Origin: Sphingomonas sp. Leaf10
Lineage (GTDB): Bacteria > Pseudomonadota > Alphaproteobacteria > Sphingomonadales > Sphingomonadaceae
Direction: 5' to 3'
Length of the DNA stretch: 59,897 nucleotides
Assembly: GCF_001421245.1 (NCBI RefSeq)
Contig: NZ_LMKE01000001.1
Location: 236,596 to 296,492, forward strand
The notes under the pieces: model-generated
What the model was told of the DNA's origin: nothing
Databases searched by the model: none
The model's input: only the letters and a program-made list of their open reading frames with translations
Shown here: piece by piece, positions 39,532 to 46,483 of the stretch
Position numbering within the stretch: the first letter of the stretch is position 1
How the letters are laid out: each line of letters opens with the position of its first letter
Translations under genes and position numbers: made by a program

Positions 39532-39696
39532 GTGGCGATCTTCAAATATTTCTGTTCCGGCATCGGTCTCGCCTTGATTGTCTATATGCTTACATCGATA
39601 TTGTTTGGGCGGCATTTATCAACCGCAATACTATTAGCATTGGTGGCTGTCAGTGCCGGTACCGCCAAGGGTTTTGACCGCAGGCCGTTGCGATAG
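39532..39696 (+). CDS. Tiny two-helix membrane protein (54 residues)
   Basis: Family not recognised. The frame starts GTG at 39532, 6 nt after GGAG; an ATG at 39526 abuts the same GGAG. It encodes two hydrophobic segments, about residues 6-25 (CSGIGLALIVYMLTSILFG) and 32-46 (TAILLALVAVSAGTA), separated by a short basic turn and ending FDRRPLR. Base composition is clearly AT-richer than its neighbours. It sits in the 385-nt gap between the ABC-F gene and dnaX; the rest of the gap shows nothing else. Confidence 0.5.
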   Translation: MAIFKYFCSGIGLALIVYMLTSILFGRHLSTAILLALVAVSAGTAKGFDRRPLR

Positions 39697-39815
39697 GCCG
39701 AAAATTTAGCGTTGTTCCGATTGAAGGAACATGCGACCGTGGGGTATCAGTAGCTCGCTGACATTGGCATGGATGGTACGCGACACCGCCGCCGCCACCC
39801 GCTAAGACACCCCCA

Positions 39816-41456
39816 ATGTCCGACTCTCTCCTCGCCCTCGACATGCCCGAACAGCCTGCCGCCGCGCAGCCGTATCGCGTGCTCGCGCGCAAATATCGGC
39901 CGCAGACGTTCAGCCAGTTGATCGGGCAGGATGCGATGGTCACGACGCTCGGCAATGCGATCAAGCGCGGTCGCCTTGCCCATGCGTTTCTGCTGACCGG
40001 GGTGCGCGGGGTCGGCAAGACCTCGACCGCGCGACTGATCGCGAAGGCGCTGAACTGTATCGGACCGGATGGGCAGGGCGGGCCGACGATCGATCCGTGC
40101 GGGGTGTGCGAACCGTGCCGGGCGATTGCCGAGGGGCGGCATATCGACGTGATCGAGATCGACGCCGCGTCGAACAATGGCGTCGACAGCGTGCGCGAGA
40201 TGACCGAAGCGGTGCGCTATGCGGCGGTGTCGGCGCGCTTCAAGATCTACATCATCGACGAAGTGCACATGATGTCGACGCCGGCGTTCAATGCGCTGTT
40301 GAAGACGCTCGAAGAGCCGCCCGCGCACGTCAAATTCCTGCTGGCGACGACCGAGGTCCACAAGGTGCCGGTGACGGTCCTGTCGCGCTGCCAGCGCTTC
40401 GACCTGCGGCGGATTCCCGCCGACCTGCTGGCCGGGCATTTTGCGCATGTCGTCGAGGCGGAGGGCGTCGAGGCCGAGCCGGAGGCGCTGCAACTGATCG
40501 CGCGCGCGGCCGAAGGGTCGGCGCGCGACGGGCTGTCGATCCTCGACCAGGCGATCGCGCATGGCGGGCTGGAGGGCGAGGGCGTGCGCGCCGATGCGGT
40601 GCGGCAGATGCTGGGCCTGTCGGATCGCGGGGCGATCCGGGGGCTGTTCGACCTGCTGCTCAAGGCGGATGCGGCGGGGGCGCTACGGGCGTTGCGCGGG
40701 CAATATGATCTGGGCGTCGATCCGGCGGCGGTGCTGCGGACGTTGCTCGAAACCGTGCATGCTGTGACGATCGTCAAGGTCGGCGGCGATCGCGGACCGG
40801 GCCAGTCGGCCGAGGAGCGCGCGGCGTTCGATGCGTGGAGCGCGCTGTCGTTTCCGATGCTGCATCGGTTGTGGCAGTTGCTGCTGAAGGGGCATGAGGA
40901 AGTGTCGCGGGCGGCGCTGCCGATCGAGGCGTGCGAGATGGCGTTGCTGCGCATCGTCCATGCATCGTTGCTGCCCGATCCGGGCACGCTGGCGAAGCAA
41001 CTGGCGGCGGGGCAGGTGCCGGCGATGGCCCCTGCTTCGGCTCCTTCCGCCCCGGCGGCGGCAGAGGTCGCGGTCGACCCGGTGCCCGAGACGATGGAGC
41101 AGGTCGCGAACCTCTTGTCGAAACATGGCCGCCATTCGCTGGAGGCACAATTTCGTAATTGCGCGCGAATGATCCGGCTGGAGCCGCAGCTGATCGAACT
41201 GAGCGGATCGCGGCCCTTGCCCGCCGACTTCGCGCGCGATCTCGAGAATGCGCTCAAAGGGATCACCGGCAGCCATTGGCGCGTTCTGATCGGCGAGGGG
41301 GCGGGAGCGCCTACCTTGCGCGAGCAGGAAACGGCCAAGGCGGATTCGGAACGCGAACAGGTTTTGCAATCACCGCTGGTACAGGCGGCGTTACAGGCGT
41401 TTCCGGACGCCACCCTCGATCATTGGCAACGCAGCGACGGGAGTATCGCGCGATGA
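39816..41456 (+). CDS. dnaX: DNA polymerase III subunit gamma/tau
   Basis: Clamp-loader ATPase. The 546-residue protein has YRVLARKYRPQTFSQLIGQD, Walker A GVRGVGKTSTARLIAKAL, the zinc-binding CGVCEPCRAI segment, Walker B IIDEVHMMSTPAFNALLKTL and the sensor SRCQRFDLRR. The region after about residue 380 is the Ala/Pro-rich tau-like part. It overlaps ybaB (ATGA), the usual dnaX-ybaB pair. Confidence 0.97.
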   Translation: MSDSLLALDMPEQPAAAQPYRVLARKYRPQTFSQLIGQDAMVTTLGNAIKRGRLAHAFLLTGVRGVGKTSTARLIAKALNCIGPDGQGGPTIDPCGVCEPCRAIAEGRHIDVIEIDAASNNGVDSVREMTEAVRYAAVSARFKIYIIDEVHMMSTPAFNALLKTLEEPPAHVKFLLATTEVHKVPVTVLSRCQRFDLRRIPADLLAGHFAHVVEAEGVEAEPEALQLIARAAEGSARDGLSILDQAIAHGGLEGEGVRADAVRQMLGLSDRGAIRGLFDLLLKADAAGALRALRGQYDLGVDPAAVLRTLLETVHAVTIVKVGGDRGPGQSAEERAAFDAWSALSFPMLHRLWQLLLKGHEEVSRAALPIEACEMALLRIVHASLLPDPGTLAKQLAAGQVPAMAPASAPSAPAAAEVAVDPVPETMEQVANLLSKHGRHSLEAQFRNCARMIRLEPQLIELSGSRPLPADFARDLENALKGITGSHWRVLIGEGAGAPTLREQETAKADSEREQVLQSPLVQAALQAFPDATLDHWQRSDGSIAR

Positions 41457-41776
41457 AGAATCTCGACGACATCATGGCCATGGCGCAGAATGTGCAAAGC
41501 GAACTGACCAAGGCGCAGGCGAACCTCGACACGATCGAGGTCGACGGACAATCGGGCGGCGGGCTGGTGAAGGTCCGGGCTTCGGCCAAGGGACGCATCC
41601 TGGGCGTCGATATCGACGATTCGCTGTTGCAACCGTCGGAAAAGCAGATGCTCGAAGACCTGATCGTCGCGGCGTTCAACGATGCGCGCGCAAAGGCGGA
41701 TGCGGCGAGTTCGACCGAAATGTCGAAGCTGACCAGCGGCCTGCCGCTGCCACCGGGGTTCAAGCTGCCGTTCTGA
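41453..41776 (+). CDS. YbaB/EbfC family nucleoid-associated protein
   Basis: Small DNA-binding protein of 107 residues: LDDIMAMAQNVQSELTKAQA (helix 1), VDGQSGGGLVKVRASAKGRI (sheet), DLIVAAFNDARAKADAASS, and the typical end SGLPLPPGFKLPF. The ATG overlaps the dnaX stop. Confidence 0.94.
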   Translation: MKNLDDIMAMAQNVQSELTKAQANLDTIEVDGQSGGGLVKVRASAKGRILGVDIDDSLLQPSEKQMLEDLIVAAFNDARAKADAASSTEMSKLTSGLPLPPGFKLPF

Positions 41777-41849
41777 CGGCTTCGGAACGCTGCTGGAACA
41801 AGCGGTTCGGCGGACGGTTCTTGGGCGATCCCCTGTTGGAGATCGTCCC

Positions 41850-42098
41850 ATGGACCATGATCGTGTCGAAACCACCACCAATGGCGCGCCGCATACCGTG
41901 ATCGTCGAACGGCGCGGATCGGGTGGGGGGCTGTTGATCGGGCTTGCCGTGCTGATCGCGGTCATCGTCGGCGCCTATTTCCTGTTGAACAACGCCAATA
42001 ACGATACGGCGCGGACGAATGCGGTCACGTCGGCCGCGAAGAGCGTCGGGTCGGCGGCGGATAAGGCGGGCGATGCGGTCGAGAAGGCTGTGAAGTAA
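41850..42098 (+). CDS. Small single-span membrane protein
   Basis: 82 residues: a polar N-terminus, one hydrophobic helix about residues 27-46 (GLLIGLAVLIAVIVGAYFLL), then an Ala/Asp/Lys-rich amphipathic tail (SAAKSVGSAADKAGDAVEKA) that could wrap a membrane or a partner. Unknown family. 73 nt after ybaB; possibly co-transcribed. Confidence 0.7.
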   Translation: MDHDRVETTTNGAPHTVIVERRGSGGGLLIGLAVLIAVIVGAYFLLNNANNDTARTNAVTSAAKSVGSAADKAGDAVEKAVK

Positions 42099-42161
42099 GC
42101 CTTCGTTGCCCTGCTAGTTTTTTTGTAATCCCGGCACAGGTTGGGGTGACGTTACCCGCTT

Positions 42162-42258
42162 CGTCATTCCGGCGGAGGCCGGAATCCGTGGATACGAACG
42201 GTTCGTCGAAGCCGCCGGCGTTTCGTTACCATGGATCCCGGCTTCCGCCGAGATGACG
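42162..42258. repeat. Inverted repeat of the CGTCATTCC type
   Basis: Left arm CGTCATTCCGGCGGAGGCCG and right arm CGGCTTCCGCCGAGATGACG with GGATCC/GGAATCC inside. It lies between the convergent small membrane gene and mtgA. Confidence 0.8.
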
Positions 42259-42278
42259 GCGTAGACCGAGCGAACTGT

Positions 42279-43013
42279 TCAATTCAAACAGCGGTCCAGC
42301 CCTTCGCGGCGGACGATGCCGATGCGGCGTTCGATCGTGCGGGCGTAGCGGCGGGTGAAGCCGGCGGGCGCGATGCCGGCGCGCTTCTTGGGCAGAGGCA
42401 GGACGGCGGCGATCTGCGCAGCTTCGCGGCCAGACAGTTTCGCGGCACTGTGCTTGAAGTAACGTTGCGACCCCGCCTCGACGCCGTAGGTGCCGATGCC
42501 GGTTTCGGCGACGTTGAGATAGACCTCCATGATCCGCCGCTTTCCCCAAAGCGCTTCGATCAGGACGGTGAAATACGCTTCCATCGCTTTGCGGAAATAG
42601 CCGCCGCCCTGCCAGAGGAACACGTTCTTTGCGGTCTGTTGGCTGATGGTCGAGCCGCCACGGATACGGCCACCTTGTGCGTTGCGGCGGGCGGCGTTGG
42701 CGATGGCGGCATAGTCGAAGCCGTTGTGACCGCAGAAGCGGCTGTCCTCCGCGGCGATCATGGCGCGGGGCATGTCGGCGTCGATGTTCGACAGGCTGCG
42801 CCACGATTTGGTGACGCCGTGTCCGGTCGGCACGTCGCCAAGCATGGTCAGGGTGATCGGCGGGGGCACGAAGCGGAGCAGCAATACCCACAGCACCGAC
42901 AGGACGATGAAGCCCAGCACGGCCTTGATCGCCCAGCCGAGGATGCGTCGGCCCCATTCGCGCGTGGCAGCGGGTTTGGGGCGGCGGGGGCGTTGGGTGG
43001 TGCGGGCGGCCAT
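42279..43013 (-). CDS. mtgA: Monofunctional peptidoglycan glycosyltransferase
   Basis: Polymerises lipid II into glycan strands at the inner membrane. The 244-residue GT51 protein has an N-terminal anchor about residues 27-46 (WAIKAVLGFIVLSVLWVLLL), the catalytic Glu in MIAAEDSRFCGHNGFDY, RGGSTISQQTAKNVFLW, and EVYLNVAETGIGTYGVE. No transpeptidase domain, so MtgA not PBP1. It is 253 nt after rpoH. Confidence 0.95.
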   Translation of the reverse strand: MAARTTQRPRRPKPAATREWGRRILGWAIKAVLGFIVLSVLWVLLLRFVPPPITLTMLGDVPTGHGVTKSWRSLSNIDADMPRAMIAAEDSRFCGHNGFDYAAIANAARRNAQGGRIRGGSTISQQTAKNVFLWQGGGYFRKAMEAYFTVLIEALWGKRRIMEVYLNVAETGIGTYGVEAGSQRYFKHSAAKLSGREAAQIAAVLPLPKKRAGIAPAGFTRRYARTIERRIGIVRREGLDRCLN

Positions 43014-43192
43014 GGTGGCTCGCTACGCTGGGGTGAGGGGTTTGGGCAAGGGGACGTTATGTCCGCGCGGGCTGAACCTCCGCGCAGCGGCGGGAGGGGC
43101 GCCACTTGCTGCCTTAGTCTTCGCCGGGACGATGTTTGGGGTGGCTGGGCCCTGGCGCGGGAGTTGCGGCAGGAGCCTCGGGCGGCATGGGT

Positions 43193-43220
43193 TATGGATC
43201 CCGGCCTTCGCCGGGATGAC
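43193..43220. repeat. Half-copy of the CGTCATTCC repeat
   Basis: ATGGATCCCGGCCTTCGCCG followed by GGATGACG, one arm only, with a small CCCGGCCTTCGCCGGG hairpin. Between rpoH and mtgA. Confidence 0.6.
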
Positions 43221-43223
43221 GAT

Positions 43224-43259
43224 GGGGGTGGGGCGGCGGTTCGGGCCGCCGCCACCCCC
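43224..43259 (-). terminator. Strong hairpin just after rpoH
   Basis: GGGGGTGGCGGCGGCCC and the complementary arm CCGCCGCCCCACCCCC form a very stable stem within 10 nt of the rpoH stop. No T-run follows; it may end or protect the rpoH message. Confidence 0.6.
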
Positions 43260-43266
43260 GGTTGCG

Positions 43267-44172
43267 TCAGACCGCGGCCAGCATCCGGCGGTCGCCGGCT
43301 AGGCGCATCATTGCCTTTTGCAGCTTTTCGAACGCCCGCACCTCGATCTGGCGGACGCGTTCGCGGCTGACGCCGTAGACCTGCGAGAGTTCCTCCAGCG
43401 TCTTGGGATCGTCGGTCAGGCGGCGTTCGGTCAGGATGTGCTTCTCGCGATCGTTGAGGTCGTCCATCGCCTCGACCAGCATGCCGTGGCGGACATCCGC
43501 CTCCTGCGCCTCGGCGACGACTGAGTCCTGCAACGGGCTGTCGTCGGCCAGCCAGTCCTGCCACTGGCTCTCGCCATCCTCGCGCATGGGGACGTTGAGC
43601 GACGTGTCGCCGCCCATCGCCATGCGGCGGTTCATCGACGTCACTTCGTCCTCGGTTACGCCGAGGTCGGTCGCGATCTTGGCGAGGTGCTCAGGCGAAA
43701 GGTCGCCGTCCTCGAATGCGTCGAGCTTCGACTTCATCCGGCGCAGGTTGAAGAACAGCTTCTTCTGCGCGGCGGTGGTGCCCATCTTTACCAGCGACCA
43801 CGAACGCAGGATGAATTCCTGGATCGAGGCGCGGATCCACCACATTGCATAGGTGGCGAGGCGGAAGCCGCGATCGGGTTCGAATTTCTTCACGCCCTGC
43901 ATCAGCCCGATGTTCCCCTCGGAAATCAGTTCGCTGACTGGGAGGCCGTAGCCGCGATAACCCATCGCGATCTTGGCGACGAGACGCAGGTGCGAAGTGA
44001 CCAGCTGGGCCGCAGCCTCCGGATCGCCATGTTCCTGAAACCGCTTGGCGAGCATATATTCCTGCTCAGGCGCGAGGATCGGGAACTTGCGGATTTCGGA
44101 GAGATAGCGGTTGAGGCTCGCCTCGCCGCCAAGCGCCGGGATCGTCGCCGGGACGTTGCTGCCAGTTGCCAT
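43267..44172 (-). CDS. rpoH: Heat-shock sigma factor RpoH (sigma-32)
   Basis: Directs RNA polymerase to heat-shock promoters. The 301-residue protein has region 2 ELISEGNIGLMQGVKKFEPD, RLATYAMWWIRASIQEFIL, the RpoH box AQKKLFFNLRRMKSKLDAF, and region 4 TLEELSQVYGVSRERVRQIE. The ATG at 44172 has GGGAG 8 nt upstream and is preferred to the upstream codon at 44280. It lies downstream of rluD. A matching promoter is seen before hsp20 in this window. Confidence 0.97.
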   Translation of the reverse strand: MATGSNVPATIPALGGEASLNRYLSEIRKFPILAPEQEYMLAKRFQEHGDPEAAAQLVTSHLRLVAKIAMGYRGYGLPVSELISEGNIGLMQGVKKFEPDRGFRLATYAMWWIRASIQEFILRSWSLVKMGTTAAQKKLFFNLRRMKSKLDAFEDGDLSPEHLAKIATDLGVTEDEVTSMNRRMAMGGDTSLNVPMREDGESQWQDWLADDSPLQDSVVAEAQEADVRHGMLVEAMDDLNDREKHILTERRLTDDPKTLEELSQVYGVSRERVRQIEVRAFEKLQKAMMRLAGDRRMLAAV

Positions 44173-44224
44173 CGTCAAAACTCCCTTTGTCGTGGGCATT
44201 GCCGCAACGCGGCATCGCCTGAAC

Positions 44225-45178
44225 CTATACGTGAAGATGATCCAACAGTTCCTGCATGTCTGCCGGAAGATCGCTATCAAACGCCAAAGCGTTCTTTGTC
44301 ACCGGATGAATGAACCCGAGATGTGCGGCGTGCAACGCCTGTCGCCGGAAATCGAGCGTTTCGAGTTCGGCCCGGAGCGCCGGTTTCCGCCCGGCATAGA
44401 CCGGGTCGCCGAGCAGCGGATGACCGATCGATGCCATGTGCACCCGGACCTGATGCGTCCGCCCCGTCTCCAGCCGGCATTCGATCAACGACGCCTGCCG
44501 AAGTTGGCGAAGTTTACGCCAATGAGTGATGGCGTGTTTCGCGGTGGGTGAGCGGACGATCGCCATCTTCTTGCGATCATTGGGGGAACGCGCCAGCGGT
44601 GCGTCCACCGTTCCTGCCGAAGTTGACACCAAACCCGCCGCGATCGCCAAATAGCGGCGGTCGATGCTGTGATCCTTGAACTGACGCGCCAGCCCTTCGT
44701 GCGCCACATCGCTCTTGGCGACGACCAACAGCCCCGACGTATCCTTGTCGATGCGGTGGACGATTCCCGGCCGCGCGACACCGCCGATGCCCGAGAGCTT
44801 GCCCGCGCAGTGATGGAGCAAGGCGTTGACCAGCGTCCCGTCCAGATTGCCGGCGGCGGGATGCACGACCAGTCCGGCGGGTTTGTCGACGACGATCAGG
44901 TGATCGTCCTCATAGGCGACGACCAGTGGAATATCCTGCGCCACGGTGTCGAGTGGCACCGCCGCCGGCACGGTGATGACGAAATGCTGCCCTGCCGTCA
45001 CCTTCCGCTTGGCATCCGATACCGGACCGTCGGGACCGGCGACGTGACCGGCGGCCAGCAATCCCTTGATCCGTTCGCGCGACAGGTTGGTCACGACCTC
45101 GGCCAGTGCCTTGTCGATCCGCAGCCCGTGCGCTGCATCGGTGATGCGCGCCTCTATCGTGGAAACCCCCCGGTCCAT
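44225..45178 (-). CDS. rluD: 23S rRNA pseudouridine synthase RluD-type
   Basis: Converts uridines of 23S rRNA to pseudouridine. The 317-residue protein has an N-terminal S4 domain (LRIDKALAEVVTNLSRERIK) and the RluA-family catalytic Asp in HRIDKDTSGLLVVAKS, plus ETGRTHQVRVHMASIGHPLL. Diverges within about 12 nt from the JAMM gene, so promoters must overlap coding ends. Assignment to RluD rather than RluC rests on size and the S4 domain. Confidence 0.93.
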   Translation of the reverse strand: MDRGVSTIEARITDAAHGLRIDKALAEVVTNLSRERIKGLLAAGHVAGPDGPVSDAKRKVTAGQHFVITVPAAVPLDTVAQDIPLVVAYEDDHLIVVDKPAGLVVHPAAGNLDGTLVNALLHHCAGKLSGIGGVARPGIVHRIDKDTSGLLVVAKSDVAHEGLARQFKDHSIDRRYLAIAAGLVSTSAGTVDAPLARSPNDRKKMAIVRSPTAKHAITHWRKLRQLRQASLIECRLETGRTHQVRVHMASIGHPLLGDPVYAGRKPALRAELETLDFRRQALHAAHLGFIHPVTKNALAFDSDLPADMQELLDHLHV

Positions 45179-45189
45179 TGCCTACAAAG

Positions 45190-45690
45190 ATGGGAATGAA
45201 GGTCAGTTTTACAAGCGAAACGATCCGCGCGGTGCTGTGCGAGGCGGCGGCAAGTGCGCACGAAGTTTGCGGATTGTTGCGCGGCACGGGCGATCGGATC
45301 GAGCGCGCCGAACCGGCCCGCAACGTCGCCGCCGATTCCGCCCGCCATTTCGAGATCGACCCGGCGGCACTTCTGAACGCCTATCGCGAGGCACGGAACG
45401 GCGGGGCGGCGGTCCTCGGCTGGTATCATTCGCATCCGAGCGGCAGCGCCGATCCGTCGGCGACCGATGCGGCGCAGGCGGCGGCGGACGGGCGACTGTG
45501 GCTGATTGTCGGAGGCGGTACCGCACGGCTGTGGCAGGCGGTCGCGAACGGCGAACGGCACGGCCGATTCGACCCCGTTTCCTTCGACGTCATCGGTGCC
45601 GGCCACGTTGAAAAAAGCTGCCGGGCAGTGCACATGGACGCCAGCGGCCGGACGATGACGTTCACCGCAGCGCAGGGATCGCCGCTTTGA
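45190..45690 (+). CDS. JAB1/MPN (JAMM) metalloprotease-like protein
   Basis: Zn-dependent isopeptidase/protease fold of about 166 residues. The JAMM motif is complete: the Glu in SAHEVCGLLRG and WYHSHPSGSADPSATDAAQ (HxHP-x6-SxxD). Bacterial versions remove small sulfur-carrier or ubiquitin-like tails (Mec+/ThiS type), but no such carrier gene is nearby. ATG 45190 or 45196 could be the start. It overlaps the ChpT gene (TTGA). Confidence 0.87.
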   Translation: MGMKVSFTSETIRAVLCEAAASAHEVCGLLRGTGDRIERAEPARNVAADSARHFEIDPAALLNAYREARNGGAAVLGWYHSHPSGSADPSATDAAQAAADGRLWLIVGGGTARLWQAVANGERHGRFDPVSFDVIGAGHVEKSCRAVHMDASGRTMTFTAAQGSPL

Positions 45691-46325
45691 ACATCAGCCC
45701 AGCCGAATTCGCCAGCCTGATGTGTTCGCGATTGTGCCATGATCTGCTCAGCCCGGTCGGGGCACTCAACAACGGCCTGGAACTGCTGGCCGACGAGACC
45801 GATCCCGACATGCGCGCCCGCTGTCTGGAACTGTTGACCGACAGCGCGCGGGCATCGGCGAACAAGCTGAAATTCTTTCGCCTCGCATTCGGCGCGGCCG
45901 GTGGCTTCGGCGATTCGATCGATACGCGCGAAGCCCGTGCGGCGCTGGAAGGGCTGTTCGGCGACCATCACAAGGTGAAGCTCGGCTGGATGGTGGAGGC
46001 GCCGTCGCTGCCCAAGCCGGCAGTGAAGGTGTTGCTGAACCTCGCGCTGATCGCGGGTGACGCGCTGGTACGCGGCGGGCAGCTGGACGTCGGGGCGGAG
46101 GTCACGGCGAACGGTATCGATATCGCGGTGCGGGGCGATGGGCCGCGCATCGTGCTGGATGCCGAATTGCGCGGGGCGCTGCTGGGTGATGCGGCAATGA
46201 TGACGCCGCGCGCGGCGGCGGCGTGCCTTGCGCGCGAACTGGTCGAACAGGGTGGCGGGACGTTGCAGGTGTCACCGAGCGATTCGCCGGTGCTGCTGTT
46301 CGGGGCGTCGTTCGCGGGGCGGTGA
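45687..46325 (+). CDS. chpT: ChpT-like histidine phosphotransferase
   Basis: Relays phosphate from CckA to CtrA and CpdR in alphaproteobacterial cell-cycle control. The 212-residue protein has the degenerate HisKA-like helix with the phospho-His in SRLCHDLLSPVGALNNGLEL and a C-terminal ATPase-like domain without intact N and G boxes. It starts with TTG overlapping the JAMM stop. The next downstream gene is cheA, 158 nt on. Confidence 0.85.
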   Translation: MNISPAEFASLMCSRLCHDLLSPVGALNNGLELLADETDPDMRARCLELLTDSARASANKLKFFRLAFGAAGGFGDSIDTREARAALEGLFGDHHKVKLGWMVEAPSLPKPAVKVLLNLALIAGDALVRGGQLDVGAEVTANGIDIAVRGDGPRIVLDAELRGALLGDAAMMTPRAAAACLARELVEQGGGTLQVSPSDSPVLLFGASFAGR

Positions 46326-46362
46326 TCGGGTGGTGCGTGTGGTTGGCGAAGCGTTCTTTCGC

Positions 46363-46404
46363 GGGCCGACCCACCCTCGGCCCCTCCCTTGTCAGGGAGG
46401 GGAG
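46363..46404. repeat. GGGAGGGG repeat
   Basis: GGGCCGACCCACCCTCGGCC then CCTCCCTTGTCAGGGAGGGG, in the gap before cheA. Same family as 15223-15330 and 37391-37430. Confidence 0.75.
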
Positions 46405-46483
46405 AAGGTTTCGGCCGTTAGCATACTAACCGCGTCTTAACCTATCCGGCGCCATGGTCGTGTCCATAACCGGGCGGGGCCGC

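Noticed and set aside
39697..39815. SRP RNA (ffs), sometimes found next to dnaX
   Set aside because: The conserved GGAAGG/AGCAGC loop core is absent here and I did not see it elsewhere in the window.
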